Shown in pieces: positions 41,494-54,379 of a stretch of DNA of 64,000 nt (positions are counted from its first letter, which is position 1; every line of letters starts with the position of its first letter). The stretch lies in the NCBI GenBank assembly GCA_951799445.1, contig OX637292.1, forward strand, positions 14,387,296-14,451,295, in the 5' to 3' direction. Under the pieces are notes generated by a model, which was given only the letters and a program-made list of their open reading frames with translations, had not been told where the DNA came from and made no database searches. A program made the position numbers and the translations under genes. Origin of the DNA: Pseudisothecium myosuroides (lineage: Eukaryota > Streptophyta > Bryopsida > Hypnales > Lembophyllaceae).

Positions 41494-41642
41494 TTAAGCG
41501 AAGCAAGCAGGCAGGGAATTGTGAGCCTGTGGATTGATTTCTGTCTAATTAGGGTATTGACAGATCGCAATTGAATTTTCAACATTCATTTTGTTCAAGG
41601 TTATGAATAGTGAGGCCTAGTACTTGGAAGACGCGACTTTAA

Positions 41643-42582
41643 CCCCTAAAGGTCAGAGACTATGTTTTCACCAAAACCGCTCAAAAACTGCCATTTCTAA
41701 TACAAGTAAAAAACTTTAGAAAAAAAACATTTTTGGACACATGTAACTGTAAGATCTTATAGAACACTTGTTTGAGAAGATGTGGAAAAAATTTCAGAAT
41801 TTTCCACCATGCGGATAGGAAGATATTAGCGTTTCAATTGACAAAACCCCTTTTTTTGTCCTTGCAAAAATCCGGGTTGCTGCACTTCACAAGGTCACAT
41901 TTGTATGAAAAAATGCCCCAAATGATGGTTACTCTTTGGATTCATTCTTCTAAGCAAGTTGGTTACATGCTTGAAAAATTTCAGATCATTTGGAATTGCA
42001 CAACATATAGGAAAAAAATAGTAAGTAGAAAGAAGTAGAGAATGATTCAAAACACTAAATTGTTAAGAATTTATTTATGGAATTGAAAAATGCCAATCTC
42101 AACGGTTGTAATGTTGTAATAAATAATCTACATCCAATGTTTTTATTTTTTTTCAAAAATATTGGAAATTGAGTTAAATAAAGGACTTCAAAGTTTATTT
42201 TAGAGTAGGGATTCCATAACTACCCTCAAACTAAGAATCCTCATAACTTTTGACTCATTATTCCAAATGGAATGATTTAAAGCTTTCCACGTACATATAA
42301 ATCTAAAGAACCGATTTAAAAATTTTTACTTTTAAAAAAAATGGTTTTTAAAGAATTTTTTTGAGCTGCCCGGGCTGCCCGTTGTACATGAAAAATTACA
42401 TATCATACAATAACTTTTTAACCATGTAATCAAAAGTTATGAAAATTGTTGGGCCTTAAAGCTACTCCTTGAGCACATTTTTTGTGAAAATTTCAAAGAA
42501 AAAAATAAAAAACTCCACTTGTAATGAGCTGTCCAAAATCGCTAAGTTGTCAAAAAACGATGTTTGTATGGACCTTTAGGGG
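41643..42582 (+). mobile_element. Long TTAA-family element
   Basis: Ends CCCCTAAAGGTC and its complement are flanked by TTAA at 41639-41642 and 42583-42586. The 940-bp interior matches the partial copies at 13859 and, inverted, at 42890-43310 (CTGCCATTTCTAATACAAG, GCACTTCACAAGGTCACATT, ATGCTTGAAAAATTTCAGAT). The 88-codon plus ORF at 41772-42038 lies inside and has no recognisable domain. Confidence 0.8.
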
Positions 42583-42889
42583 TTAAGTTAAACAAGAATA
42601 TCTTGAGGCTGGGGACTGCTTTGGTCTAATCAGGGTTTTGTGCAAATGCTTGGGTGAGCAGGATCGATGTGTTAATTATGAATCCCAAGCGTTTGAAAGC
42701 CTAGTAGACTCTATCTTGCATAATTTTGGAAAATGTTCCACTTGAATAGTATAAAGAAAATCCTTCTCAAACAAAATTGAATAAAATTCATCATTCCAAG
42801 TTCAACCAACAAATGTCTCAGAAACATATAGAAGCCATCTTTTGATCTTGCCAGAAATTTGAAAGTGGAAATTCCATAACAAAATTCTT

Positions 42890-43310
42890 AACAATTTAGT
42901 ATTTTGAATCATTCTCTAATTCTTTCTATTTACTATTTTTGTCTTATATATTGTACAATTCCCAATGAAATGAAAATTTTCAAGCATGTAGCCAACTTGC
43001 CTTGAAGAATGAATCCAAAGAAGCACCACCATTTTGGACATTTTTTCATACAAGTGTGACCTTGTGAAGTGCAATTGCCTAGTTTTTCACAAGGCCAAAA
43101 AAAGATTTATGTCTTTTCAAATGCTAATATCTTGCAATCTATATGGTGGAAGTTTCTGAAAAAATTTCCACGTTTTTTTAAAACAACATACTACAAGATT
43201 CTATTGGTATATGTGTCTAGAAATGTTTTTTTTTCTAAATTTGGTATTTGAACTAGAAATGGTAGTTTTAGAGCATTTTTGGTGAAAACATAGTCAAAAA
43301 ATTGTAGGAG
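42890..43310 (-). mobile_element. Truncated inverted TTAA-family element
   Basis: Read on the minus strand this follows the first half of the 41643 copy (TTGACTATGTTTTCACCAAAA, CTTCACAAGGTCACA-like words, TGCTTGAAAATTTTCA). It breaks off before both terminal repeats are complete. It stands about 300 bp from its relative in opposite orientation, so the two could pair in a transcript. Confidence 0.6.
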
Positions 43311-46298
43311 TCAAGCATTCATTACAAATAGTCTAAAGAGAGTCTACATTATTGCACTTGTATAGCTATTTTCAATGTTTAGAGATAAAGACTATTAATA
43401 AAAAAAATCTTTATAATATTTCTAACTTACTTCCTTCAATATATGATTTTGTAAGTGATTCTTCAGGGCCCACATGTCTTATTCACACAATAATGAAGGC
43501 CCTAGTCAACATCACATTCCCCTCATTTATGAAAATAGGTCCCCCTATCTTGCCCAAATGGATCCTTGGTCATAAATAGGTCATATATCCACCATCACAT
43601 GATGGTTTATAGAGGTACATATATAACTTACAAATGACATTATTTATAAATATCTTTACAAAAAATGTCACCCAAATCTACATCTTTGTTAAACAAAGCA
43701 TGTGCAATATATGTAAAATATATTAAATAACTTAAACTAATTACAATACTTGACACACTTTTAACATTTATGATACTTGACATTTAGTATCAATAACACT
43801 AAATATAATTTTTAGTGTTCTACATTATTAAAGATAGACATTATATAAAATTCTTAAAACTATAAGGTAGACATTCCCGAAATAAAATCTCTTCTCCATT
43901 GTTCTCTATCTAAATCTATCCAACATTCCATCCGTCCAACCATTAGAAGACATTTGAAGCCAAAAGAAGAGTGCAAGCTCCTAGCTCGTTCCTAGCTTGG
44001 GAACTTTACCACATATGCAATCTAACATGGTTGAGAGAATGCTATGTCAAAATTTTTGGGAAAAAAAAAATTGAAAAAAAAAATTCTTTTCACTATTTAA
44101 TAATGATAATGATCATAATAATAATATATTTTTTTAATATTTTTTTCTGAGAGCATTATTGCTGGTTCAAAACAGGGGAACAGGCAAGAAGAATAAGCCT
44201 AAAACAACCCTCCTTTGCCCTCAAATGTCTTCTAATGATTTCAACCCTTGAAACGTTCTGTTGAATATAGAAACAAAATTTGATTGGGATGAAAGTATTC
44301 TGGCATATTGAATAAGTACATCGGGTAAAAAGCAATGGCTTAAAAAGTATTGCCACAATATTTGTTCAATATTGCATTAGTGTTTGAACAATCCAATACT
44401 AAATTTTACTACAACAATACAATTGAGGACAATTGAGGACAATTGAGGAGATTATTGCATGCAATACTGCATTAATAATACCACATCAATATTGCTTAGG
44501 AATTTGCTATACTATATCATATTGTTCATTGTTAAATATAATTTTAATATTGAAATTATTTTATTTGTTAATAATAAAAATATACATCAAATGATTTTTT
44601 GCAATACTGCAATGACGTATAATTAGTGTATGGCAACAATCTTCTTTTAATATTATAATATGCATATTTTTATCATTAATTAATTATTTATATTGTTGCA
44701 GTATTGCACGTGCAAAATTATTTTATAGGATAATATTATAATTATATTGCATTTGTGTGCATTTCAAATTACCAAAACCTCCAAGTGATTACATTATGGG
44801 GTTTAATAAATGCAAATTTTTAGTGCTAGATTTACAAAGATTACAATTTCAAAACAAAAAACATTGATGAACTTTGAAATACTTACAAACATCATAAATG
44901 CAGTATGCATTCATTGAAAAGTACTTCCCTTCTTCAACTCAAATAGCTTACTTAATTCTGAGCTTAATTCTACAACTCAACTTCCAAAAATGCAAACATG
45001 ATTGGATAGTCTGCAATGAACTTGGAAATTCATCTTATATATCAACATGACTCCATAGTTCTATGCCAAAAATTGATTTGCTCCCATTGTTATTCTACAA
45101 AAGGCACAAACAATTATTCCAAGATGCCATTCTACCAAATGAATCCAAAAGCCAACCAATAAAAGATATAAACCCCCCAAAGTCTACAATTTCAAAGGCT
45201 TATTCATTAGAAAACAAAAACCAATATCTCAATATATATACAACACTTAATCATTGTCTAAACCTTCTCCCAACACTTCTTGTATCGGGTCTACATCTTC
45301 TAAAACAACTATTTCCATCTTTGTCAATAGGTGCTGACTCTTGAAGATGAATTTCTTCATAACTTTGATTTCTTTTTGTAGAACTTCATTTCACTTTTCT
45401 TTATGTTCTAACCGCCATTCATAACTAAATACATCACATAATATCCAAACTATGCCAATTGTTTTGTTGCCAATACAAAAGGTTCATCTATGATTGAGTA
45501 TCTTCTACCAAACTTCACAAGTACTATAGTGTTGTACACAACATCTAATACAAAGGGATCATCTTCATTCCACCGCCAACGGTTGCAGGTTGCCTGTATT
45601 ACAAAAAAAAATAGATGAATTAAAGATTTGTAATTTAGAATGAAGCTCTTTTAAAACAAGGCTAGGAGTCATCTGGTCCCTCGGCAGACTGGACTGAATC
45701 TGGTATTTTTCAAGACTGAACTGGTTTTGGTATTTTTCAAAGACTAACTGGTTCTGGTATTCTAAACTAAAAACAACTAAGTGATAAAATAAGTGAAAAT
45801 AAACTAAACGGAAGAAAACTCACTCACTCAAATTTCAAACTAAACTAAACGATATTTTTGGGTTTTTTTGGAATAACTTAAGCAAAACAACTAAACGAAA
45901 TAAAGGCTAAATTAACAACTAAAGGTTTGGGAAAATTTCTAAAATAAAGCAACTAAACTAAACGAAAGGGTTTTTTTTAGGATTTTTGGGATAGAGTGGT
46001 AAACTAAACAAAACAACTAAAATTTGTGACTTGGCAATGAAAGCAAAACAAACACATGAGCAAATTTCAGCGGAAGAAAGGGAGCCACTAGGCGTGAGTT
46101 CTTGACTTAAGTAGTCAACACGCCGGGTTTTTTTTCCCAATTATTCCTTCGAGGTAAATTGTCTTAAAGTCAAAGCTTTGCCATGCGGGAGCTACCCTAG
46201 GAAAAACTTGTGAGATATGGTTCCAAGTAGTTGTAGGAATGTTTCAATTCTTAAAGGAGGTACACATGAAAGTGTTTAAACCGAACATTAAGGATTAA
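43311..46298. other. AT-rich spacer
   Basis: No supported gene. Between about 44340 and 44760 the word GCAATATT or its complement recurs many times (for example AATATTGCATT and CAATACTGCATT), together with a triple GAGGACAATT repeat at about 44425-44455. Around 45680-45760 a CTGGTTCTGGTATTCTC-like minisatellite of about 33 bp occurs three times. Confidence 0.45.
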
Positions 46299-47233
46299 CC
46301 CCTAAAGGCCCAAGGCCTTTTTTCTGCCAAAAAACACTGAAAACTGCCATTTCTATAGCAAAGTATAAAAAAAAATTTTAAATGTTTTTTTTGAACATCT
46401 AACCGTAGGATCTTACACCTAACTAGTATGAGAATGTATGGAAAAAATTTCAGAATTTTTGACCGCACAGATTGCAAGATATCTGCGTTTAAAGTGAAAA
46501 AAACAAGTTTTTCAGCACATTGCGGGGTTAGATTTTTTGGCTTTAAACATTTTTAACTTAAAATTTTTGCACTACAGCGTTTTGAGCTTTGAATCTTTAT
46601 TGTAGAAAATTGAGTTGAGAGTCTAGGAAAAAAAAACAAAAAACAAACAAACTTAATTATCATTCTTAAAAAAATTGTTAAGTAGAAGTAGGTCCAAGAT
46701 AGAAGGAAAATCTAAAATATTCATATATTTTAGATGGAATTAAAATGCACTAATTCCAATAGTGAGATTGTTCTAGCAAGTAAATCAGACCATGAAAAAA
46801 AAAGAAAATTGAAAAATTTGAAAAATTTCATTCAGAAATGAATCCTACAAGTTATTTTTTTCAAAAAGATGCTCTAACTGCCCGAAAAACAAAAATATCC
46901 ATAACTTTCTCATAACATATCCAAATGAAATGAATCAAAGCTTTCCAGATAGGCAAAAATATAATCTATTAGAAAAAAAATATTAAAAAAAAAATTCAAA
47001 TTTTTGTCCATTTTTTTTCTGCTGCCTGGACTGCCCACCGTCCCTTGTTTTGAGCTTATTTGGTCAGAACTATTGTTCCCGGGCACCGATTGTGGAAAAA
47101 ATTATATTCCTACAAAGCTTATCAGTTTTTCTATCTTTAAAAAAAGTTTCAAAAAACCAGGACAAAATTTCAGCCCATAGGTACCTGCCCAAAATCCCAT
47201 TTGTCCCCCGAGGGGACAATGGGCCTTTATGGG
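46299..47233 (+). mobile_element. Long TTAA-family element
   Basis: Ends CCCCTAAAGGCCC and the complement of CCCATAAAGGCCC, flanked by TTAA at 46295-46298 and 47234-47237. 935 bp. Interior words are shared with the 15638 and 37547 copies (CTGCCATTTCTATAGCAAAG, CCGTAGGATCTTACACC, GAGTTGAGAGTCTAGGAAAA). The right part contains CCCGAGGGGACAATGGGCC, equivalent to CCCAAGGGGACTTTGGGAC in the 37547 copy. No long ORF. Confidence 0.8.
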
Positions 47234-47299
47234 TTAAAAATATTCCTAAGGTCTCCAATAGTTTTAATTCCTAAATGAGGTACACATGAAAATGATTAA

Positions 47300-49072
47300 A
47301 CCAAAAATTAGGAATTAAATCAAACCAGACTTTGTTATACAACGAAGTTTGGCCAGTGTTTTGAGTATTAGAATCTTTTGGTAGAGACTAGCTTCACCGC
47401 TTTAAAAATTCTGACTCAATGGTTGTTACAAAACATAAAATTAGTATACAAAACGGTATGCAAGTGTTGGGGGATGAAACCTCCCAAAAGTATGATTTTA
47501 GTGTGGTTTTGATGGTTGAAAAGGGAACCCCAAGACCTCTAACCAATTCCTCCACTAAAAGAAGGCAAAAAAAAAAAAATGAGCAAAAGATGACCAAAAT
47601 TTGGTCTAACTAAATGCTTCCGACAAAGCCGGTAAGCAAAATGAACAAAAGAGAGTCTCTACACTCTGACAGAGTGTCGATAGGCAGATAATGGTCTAAT
47701 GGGGTATGAGAAACTTTGCGGAGAGGCCTTATATACTCGCTAGAAGGCCCCACCATTTAGTTTACCATGAGATATTTGGTCCTTTCACTCAAAAACTACC
47801 TAAAGCTAAATTCTAAACTACCCTAAGATATTTGCTAAATAATCTTTGTTTAATCTTTAGAATTTTCTAGAACAAGCCTTAATTAGCAAAGAAATCTTGT
47901 CCAAATAAAATCTAAGATTTTCCCAAAGATATTTAGGAAATTAACTATTTTAACCTTGAGATAATTCGTGATTAACCTTAGGATATTTCCAAATATTCTT
48001 ACTTTAATCTAAATTGGCTTTTAAAAGAAAGATTTGAAATCTTAACTAAATCCAATCTCCAATTTTCACCAAGATATTTCATCAATTAACCTTGAATTAT
48101 CGCTAATTATTCTAAAAAAATCGAACTTACGGCTGAACTCTTCCTATCTTCTTGATAACAACTCCAAATTGAAAATTGACTGCGCCATCGCGTTCAGAAG
48201 ACCCCATTTAGTCTTGAAGGCCCCCTCCAACCCACTTCCAGGCTGTAAATACTCGTCAAAACCACTTACGATAATTTCAAAGAAAAATCAAAATCCCAAC
48301 TAATGGAATTTGAATTTACCGAGAAAATTAATTGGCTAGGGTTGCCTGGAAGGTTTGCGAGAGTAAAAAAAGACTCCTTGTTTGTGACATTCGGACACCG
48401 CCAGCTCCTGGTTCGCAGGTCAACCCGCCGCCATGTTGTAAATTCTTGTTAAATTCGATGTCGTTGCCGATTCTGGTACTTTTGACTATCGGAAAGTCTT
48501 CAAACTTAACTGGTCGCTTATTTTATATATAAAACTCTAATCTAATTTTTAGTGAGATTTTATCGCACTCTGGGTAATTTTTATGAAATTACCATCAGTT
48601 TCAAAGGCGGTTGACTTCCCATGGAGTCACTATGGAGTTTTGTAAAATCCCGAAACTTTTGGGCAATCTTCTAGGAAGTGTCCAAAAGCCAAGGGCAAAA
48701 CCAAACCTCCAATAAAGATGCTAAATTTAGCAATTCTTTAATAATTTTCGCCCGAGGGGGAAATTCATTTGGTACTGGGGTTTGTCGTGGATGATTAGCT
48801 CCGTTGTTGATCTCTTGGCATGCTTTTACCCTAAAAGCACCTTTTTGTAAGCTCTAATCACCTTGCCCTTCTTCTACTTTGTATTTTGGTTCGTATTCTT
48901 CAACTAGTCCAAATTTTACATGAATTGGATCTAGATACTTCTGAACCTGAACATAGACTTATGATTCAGCTAGGCTGTCACATGTGCTCACATGTCGAGT
49001 TTTACATGGATAGGACATTAGAACTGCCTAATTTTCACATCCTCACATCTCTCTAAAACATAAATACGGACT
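47300..49072 (-). mobile_element. LTR-like non-coding element, copy E (minus)
   Basis: Positions 48170-49050 are a long direct match to 61110-62040 (for example GGACACCGCCAGCTCCTGGT and GAGGGGGAAATTCATTTGGT). A minus-strand TATATAAG lies at 47735-47728, in the same place relative to the upstream region as in the other copies, so the segment resembles a promoter-bearing LTR. Its distal end abuts the TGTGAGCC start of the plus-strand element at 49073. No coding capacity was seen. Confidence 0.5.
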
Positions 49073-50335
49073 TGTGAGCCCTCAATTCGTCACTGGAGAC
49101 TCACAGTTTTCATTTTTTCATTTTTTACAAATTTAAGTATAGTTTTATATACAAAAAGTCCCCCAAAGAGTATAAAACCCAAATAGGTATATCACGTATC
49201 AATATAGCATTTGGCCCTTTATAGGTTGTTTTTCCCCAAATAAATCCCATTTCCACTTGTACATAGGTTAAAATGTGAAAATATCGATAAATAGTAGAAT
49301 TAAGGGCTAATCGGCCTGAACATCCCAAACCGACGGTACATGTGACATCTTATGGCTAAAATTGGTCCGAGGAAACACCGTTGAGGTCCTAAGTCCATTC
49401 TCAGAGATAGGTTTTACTTTCCCCATAGCATCGAAGAAATAGCGGAAATCCCAATTGTTGGCCTATAGAAGTTACAAACTCAAGATGAACCCGTAAGAGG
49501 AATCTACGGGTGGAGTACGATGTTCTAGGGTGGAAATCACATTTGGGACTCAATGGCGAAATCGGCTTGCCAAGATTTTCTTGTATGTGAAAGATTTCCT
49601 AGTTGCCGGAATTTAAAAGAAAAGACAAAATTTGATTCTCTTTTGACCTTTGTGCAAAGTAAAAATATGAGCTTACACATCCTTTGTGGAATTCCATGAG
49701 AGGTTCCATAAAAAGTTTTGGAATTTTTTGACTTGCAGAAAATGCCCTTCCGGACGGTCAACCGCCAAAAGCTACGATGGAAAATTCCTAAAAATTACCC
49801 AGGTTGCGGTAAGATCTCACTAAAAATTAGATTAGCTTCTTTTATGCTAATAAGATGCCCCACCAAGTTTCAAAACATTCTGATAGCCAGAAGTGCCCGA
49901 ACCGGCGAGATTCCCTGAAAATTAGCGAATTTGAAGTTTACGGTGGAGTTGACTTACGTATCGGGAGCATACGAAATCGGAATGAGGTCAAAGCTAGGTC
50001 TTTTCTTACTCCCCCATACCTACTAAAGAACTTAGGCTGGTTACTTTTCTCAGAAAAGTCAACCTCCAAGATTTGGGTTTTTACCCCATTTTGGTGTTCA
50101 ATTAGTGGTAGATTATGTTGCGTTTTTTGAAGTTTGGTTAAGGGAGTGAGATTCTTCTAAACTAAAAATGGCCTTCTGAAGCCAACGGCGCAATCGGTTT
50201 TCAATTTGGAGTTAATCTCCAAAAGTTAGAAGTTTGGATTAGCGTAGAAAGTCAAAAATTGGAGATTAGGATGAAAATCTTAGTTGATAAGATTACGGCT
50301 TAGGAAAAGAGGGGGGGTGAACACCCTTGAAAATG

Positions 50336-50343
50336 TATATAAG
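50336..50343 (+). promoter_or_regulatory. TATA box of LTR-like copy B
   Basis: TATATAAG followed by GGGGGCTCATTTCCCTCTCA. Equivalent boxes with similar downstream C/T-rich starts occur on the minus strand at 47735-47728, 57762-57755 and 59641-59634. The repeated arrangement supports a retroelement promoter. Confidence 0.5.
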
Positions 50344-50840
50344 GGGGCTCATTTCCCTCTCACAAACACCCCTTGTAGCCATATTTTGGCTTACTTTGCA
50401 CATTTGAGTCCATTTAGTTGGATTTTGGCCATTTTAGGCTACGTTGCCAAATTTGTGTGTTTTTGAAGCGTTTTTAGCTTCATTGTTAGTGTTTTTGGAG
50501 CTCTCTTTGAAGGACATTGGGGTCCCTTCAAAGTTTGCTCTTATTGCCTTGTTGAAGTCTCGTTGTGAAATTGTTGTTAATTGTTGTTGCATTCTACTAA
50601 TTCTAGAGTATACCCCCTTCCGTACCTTGTCGATGCCGCTTAGGGGGGCCCTCTAGTGTTTTCTTTGAGAAAGTTGTGTTCTAACCTATCTTGACTAACT
50701 TGTGTTCAAGTTTTAACGTCTACCAACCATCCAAGCTCCCCTCGTGTTAGTTTTGTGCTTACCTTAGCCCTTGTAGAGTTGTACTAACAATCCTCTTTTG
50801 TTGGTTTGGACCCTTGATGTTAATAGGTTCTCTAAATACG

Positions 50841-51050
50841 GCGAAGCTTTGACTTTGCTTTATTCAAATTGTTTAGAAGTTTTGGAAATTTTCAAAAATA
50901 CGTCGAAGCTTTGACTTTGCTTTGTTCAAAATTGTCTAGAAGTTTGGAAGATTTTCTAATATACGGCGAAGCTTTGACTTTGCTTTGTTCAAATTGTCTG
51001 CGAAGTTTTGGAAATTTTCTAAAATACGGCGGAGCTTTGACTTTGCTTTG
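50841..51050 (+). repeat. 63-bp tandem repeat, four copies
   Basis: Units of about 63 bp, each containing GCGAAGCTTTGACTTTGCT-like sequence, start near 50841, 50902, 50965 and 51028. They lie in the LTR-like element downstream of its TATA box. The core AAAGCTTCGCCG (in complement) recurs in all related copies up to 59070. Confidence 0.8.
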
Positions 51051-51414
51051 TGAGAAGAAAGAGTCTAAGACCATTAAGTGCTAGTAAAATCTCCATTTTC
51101 CTTTATCACCAAGTTTAGTGTCCAAAACACTATTTTGGACCATCAAGTTTAGCATCCAAAAAGAGCAAATTGATTATTGCCGAGAAAGACAAGAAACTTT
51201 GAGTCCGACCTTAGGAGAGGTAGCCTTTCCTTTTAGTTTAAGTTGTTGTAGTTTTTTTTTGTGTTTTTTTTGTTCTTAAAAGATCAAAATATCAAAAAAT
51301 CAGAAGAACCAAGGGCCGCAGTCTAGACGGAGCAGTCGGGACTTGGGAGCAGCACGTTGGGCCGGCAGCCACGCCACGTGGGGTCAGGTCAACCGCGCCT
51401 CACCACGTGGCGCG

Positions 51415-51595
51415 GCCACGGGTTGGACTGAGGCTGCCACTGAGTCTGCCACTGAGGCTAAATTGAGGCTGTTACTGGACTGAACAGAGGCTGGTTACTG
51501 GGCTGAACTGAGGTTGTATTACTAGGCTGAACTGAGGCTAAATTGAGGCTGGTTACTGGGCTGAACTGAGGCTGTGTGTTGACTGACTAAACGAG
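51415..51595 (+). repeat. GAGGCTG/GGCTGAACT minisatellite
   Basis: Short irregular units built from GGCTGAACTGAGGCTG and GCCACTGAGGCT alternate with TTACTGG. The block is GC-richer than its neighbours and sits where the related copy has another GC-rich minisatellite (56450-56600). Confidence 0.7.
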
Positions 51596-53460
51596 AACTG
51601 ATTGCACAAATTCACGGCTAGTTGCCTCGGCCAAAAATTTGAATTTGAATAACAAAAAACAATCACACCTTCATCTTGTCTTTTGGAATTAGAAATGTTA
51701 GGAGTCTAGAAGGATAGAGAAAAATTAGAAGTAGGATTAGGATAAGGGAAATAAAAAAGGTAGGAGGCTAAGGAATCTCAATTTGCAACGTTTCCATTGC
51801 AAAAAGAGGCTCAAAAACCATAGAAAGTAGAACACTTAGAACTTTCAAAATCACTTTGGAAATGAAGAGAGATGAAGTGACAATTTAGGAGTTGAAGAGG
51901 ATTTAGGAAGAGATAGGATTAGGTGAAAATCTAAGAAAAACAATTAGAACCATCAAAACTTGGATAGAATAATAATTGACCAAGAAGTTGAAGAGTCAAC
52001 TATTAAATGGGAGTTGATTTCAGTTATTTAATTCAAGACTACTCAACCCTTTGAAGTATAAATAATTGCATTAGAATAGTGTTAGAAGAGAAAGAGAGAT
52101 TAGAAGAAAAAGAAAAGAAAAGGGAAATCCAAGAAATTGGCAAACCTTGTACTAAACTCCTACTTTAAGCCGTGGGCAAAATTACCAAACAATTCCGAAA
52201 TATGACAAATGATGAGGAGTTTGAAGGGGTATACGATTACCTAAACAATGACACCAACTCCGAGGTAAATTTCTAACTTCAACCCACCATTTCAATTTCT
52301 CAAAAACAAACATTTAAAAGTAGGGCCGAACTCTCAAGTCAATTCAGAGTGTCTAGAATAGGAACATTTCAAGAACCAGGGAATTAGTGTTGTAGAGTCT
52401 AGTTAGAGGGTTCCAAAACCATCTCACACTTAGAATTTGGAGCTAAAACGAGTGAAATATGGAGGGATGAAGTTTAGGACCTACTTTGGATGAAAAGTGA
52501 TTAGAAGATAAACAAGACAAAGTAAATTAGGAAATATCAACTAGAAATAACCTAGATCTCAAAAGTAAAATTAAAAGTTAATTATCAAACTAGGGTTAGG
52601 AGTAATCAACGGATGAAGTTCTAAAGACCGATTAGCGGTTAAACTTCATCCATCAACAACTTTTAATAGGATAGGTGGATTTTCAAGTAAGATACCATTT
52701 TGGAAAGCTTAGGCTAGCTTCTGAAAGGAACAACTCTAAAAATTCTAAAAATAGTAACTATCCAAAACTCAATTCAAACCTCAAAGAACAAGGATAGGAA
52801 GAACTAGGATGTTTTAACTTGATCAAAGGAAGAAGTTAGTATTAGTAAGTCATAGTACAACCCTTAAGTAAACCTAAAGTGGATCAAACTTCAAGAAAGA
52901 CCAAAACCCCTTGGAGATATTCAAGAATGAAGTTTGGATCAAGGAACGAATGAAGTCAACCTAAAATGGTTCATCCAAGTCAAAATTTAGGATTTAGGCA
53001 GATCCTATCCACGTAAATCTAGGGTTCAATTTTCAAAGATAATTGACTTAGGAAGCACGTCCTACATCATGAATGAAGTTTAATTAGCCCAAGAAAGGCT
53101 AAATTTCATCCGCCCATAACTTTTGCTAGGAGAAGGGGATAGGGTCGAATTTTATGTTTTTAGAAATGGCATGAAATGTTCTATCACTTAGGATTGTTAA
53201 ATTTTGACTGTAACTAGTTCAAATTCGAAACCGCCGTGACCTCTTTTGATTAAAGAAGATAGAGTAGAAATTGCCGTATTGGATTTCTTTGGTTTTCATG
53301 TACATTGTGGATGTTAGGAACTTAGAAAAAAGATCAATTGCTTGAAAGGCACAATGGATTTATGCTAGGCACCTATAGGACAAAATTTAAACACCAAAAC
53401 ACTTAGAGCCTGGTTGTGCTCACTTATTTACCAAGGGTGGATAAATAAGCGCTCACAGGA

Positions 53461-53673
53461 TTTTAAGGCACTAAACTAAGACCTAAACATAGAAAAACAA
53501 AGTATTTTGCGCTTTCTATAATTTTAGGAAGACTCCTCACTAATTTGGTAGGGACTTCTACCAAACTCTTCTCAACTACTAATTCATACTATTTTGCATG
53601 AATTAACACTAATATTAACAATAAATCGCAAAAAATAAATCCAGAGCTCCAAGTGCTAACTTGAGGGCTCACA
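53461..53673. repeat. Terminal segment X shared with the 62-kb copy
   Basis: This segment (ACTAAACTAAGACCTAAACA through CAAGTGCTAACTTGAGGGCT and ending in CACA) matches 62047-62253 closely and in the same orientation. It carries a TTGAGGGCTCACA end, complementary to the TGTGAGCCCTCAA start at 49073. It therefore marks either the right end of the plus-strand element or the start of another minus-strand LTR. Confidence 0.65.
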
Positions 53674-53746
53674 AAAGTCAACCAAATTTGTTACCTGATC
53701 GTTATGATGTCACTTCTTGTCAAAGAAAGCCGCTTAAGAGGGGCTT

Positions 53747-53765
53747 CCTCTCTCTCTCTCTCTCT
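53747..53765 (+). repeat. (CT)n microsatellite
   Basis: A pure CT run of about 19 bp between the two arms of the inverted pair. Confidence 0.9.
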
Positions 53766-54379
53766 TCAAACTATGAATGTTGCAAAAACAACAACAATGG
53801 CTTGCAGAAACAATTCTCGGTTCAATTGTTATTTTAGAAAAGCTCTCATAGTTCCGTCCATTCCTAATAACTTTTAAAAACAACAATCAATTCTCACGCA
53901 AGTTCAACAAAGTTTGCAAATCAAAGCTTCGCCGTCATAATGATCAAAGGTTAGATGTAGTTGATTCTAGCCTTTGAAAATTAGGAAACGGTGTGGGCGC
54001 TAGATTACCCACCCTTGGTAATAGAGCGAACACCGACCAGGTTCTATGCCTTTATCCACATTTTTTAATATATGGGGGTGATGTGAGCGCGGTCCACTGT
54101 GCCTTCCAAGCAATGGATCTTTTTTGCTAACGTTTCCTAAGTGTCGTGGATGGCAGCGAATAATTAGAATGCATGTAGTAACTCACAAGGTAACTGCAAT
54201 GCTCAGGGGTAATGGTAAAATTCTAACTCCCTAACTATCTATCCTATGTCGAGGGTAGACTGGGTAGTTGGCGTCATTTCTAACGTCCCTAACTACGTCA
54301 AAAGAGGAACCCCTATGTTCCTTCCATGAACCTCTAAGACTATCGTGGGATTTTAAGACTCCACCTAGAAGTTCTACTC

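Larger units (their letters stand above)
49073..53470 (+). mobile_element. LTR-like non-coding element, copy B (plus), left arm of an inverted pair
   Basis: It starts TGTGAGCCCTCAATTCGTCA and matches, in inverted orientation, the element starting at 59049. Shared checkpoints in the same order are the terminal segment, GCGAAATCGGCTTGCCAAGA (49557), a TATA box (50336), a minisatellite with CGAAGCTTTGAC (50841-51050), a GC-rich repeat block (51340-51600), TTAAGCCGTGGGC (52169) and TTACCAAGGGTGG (53431). No ORF has recognisable gag or pol content. It looks like a large non-autonomous LTR-retrotransposon derivative, but primer-binding site and polypurine tract were not identified. Confidence 0.5.
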
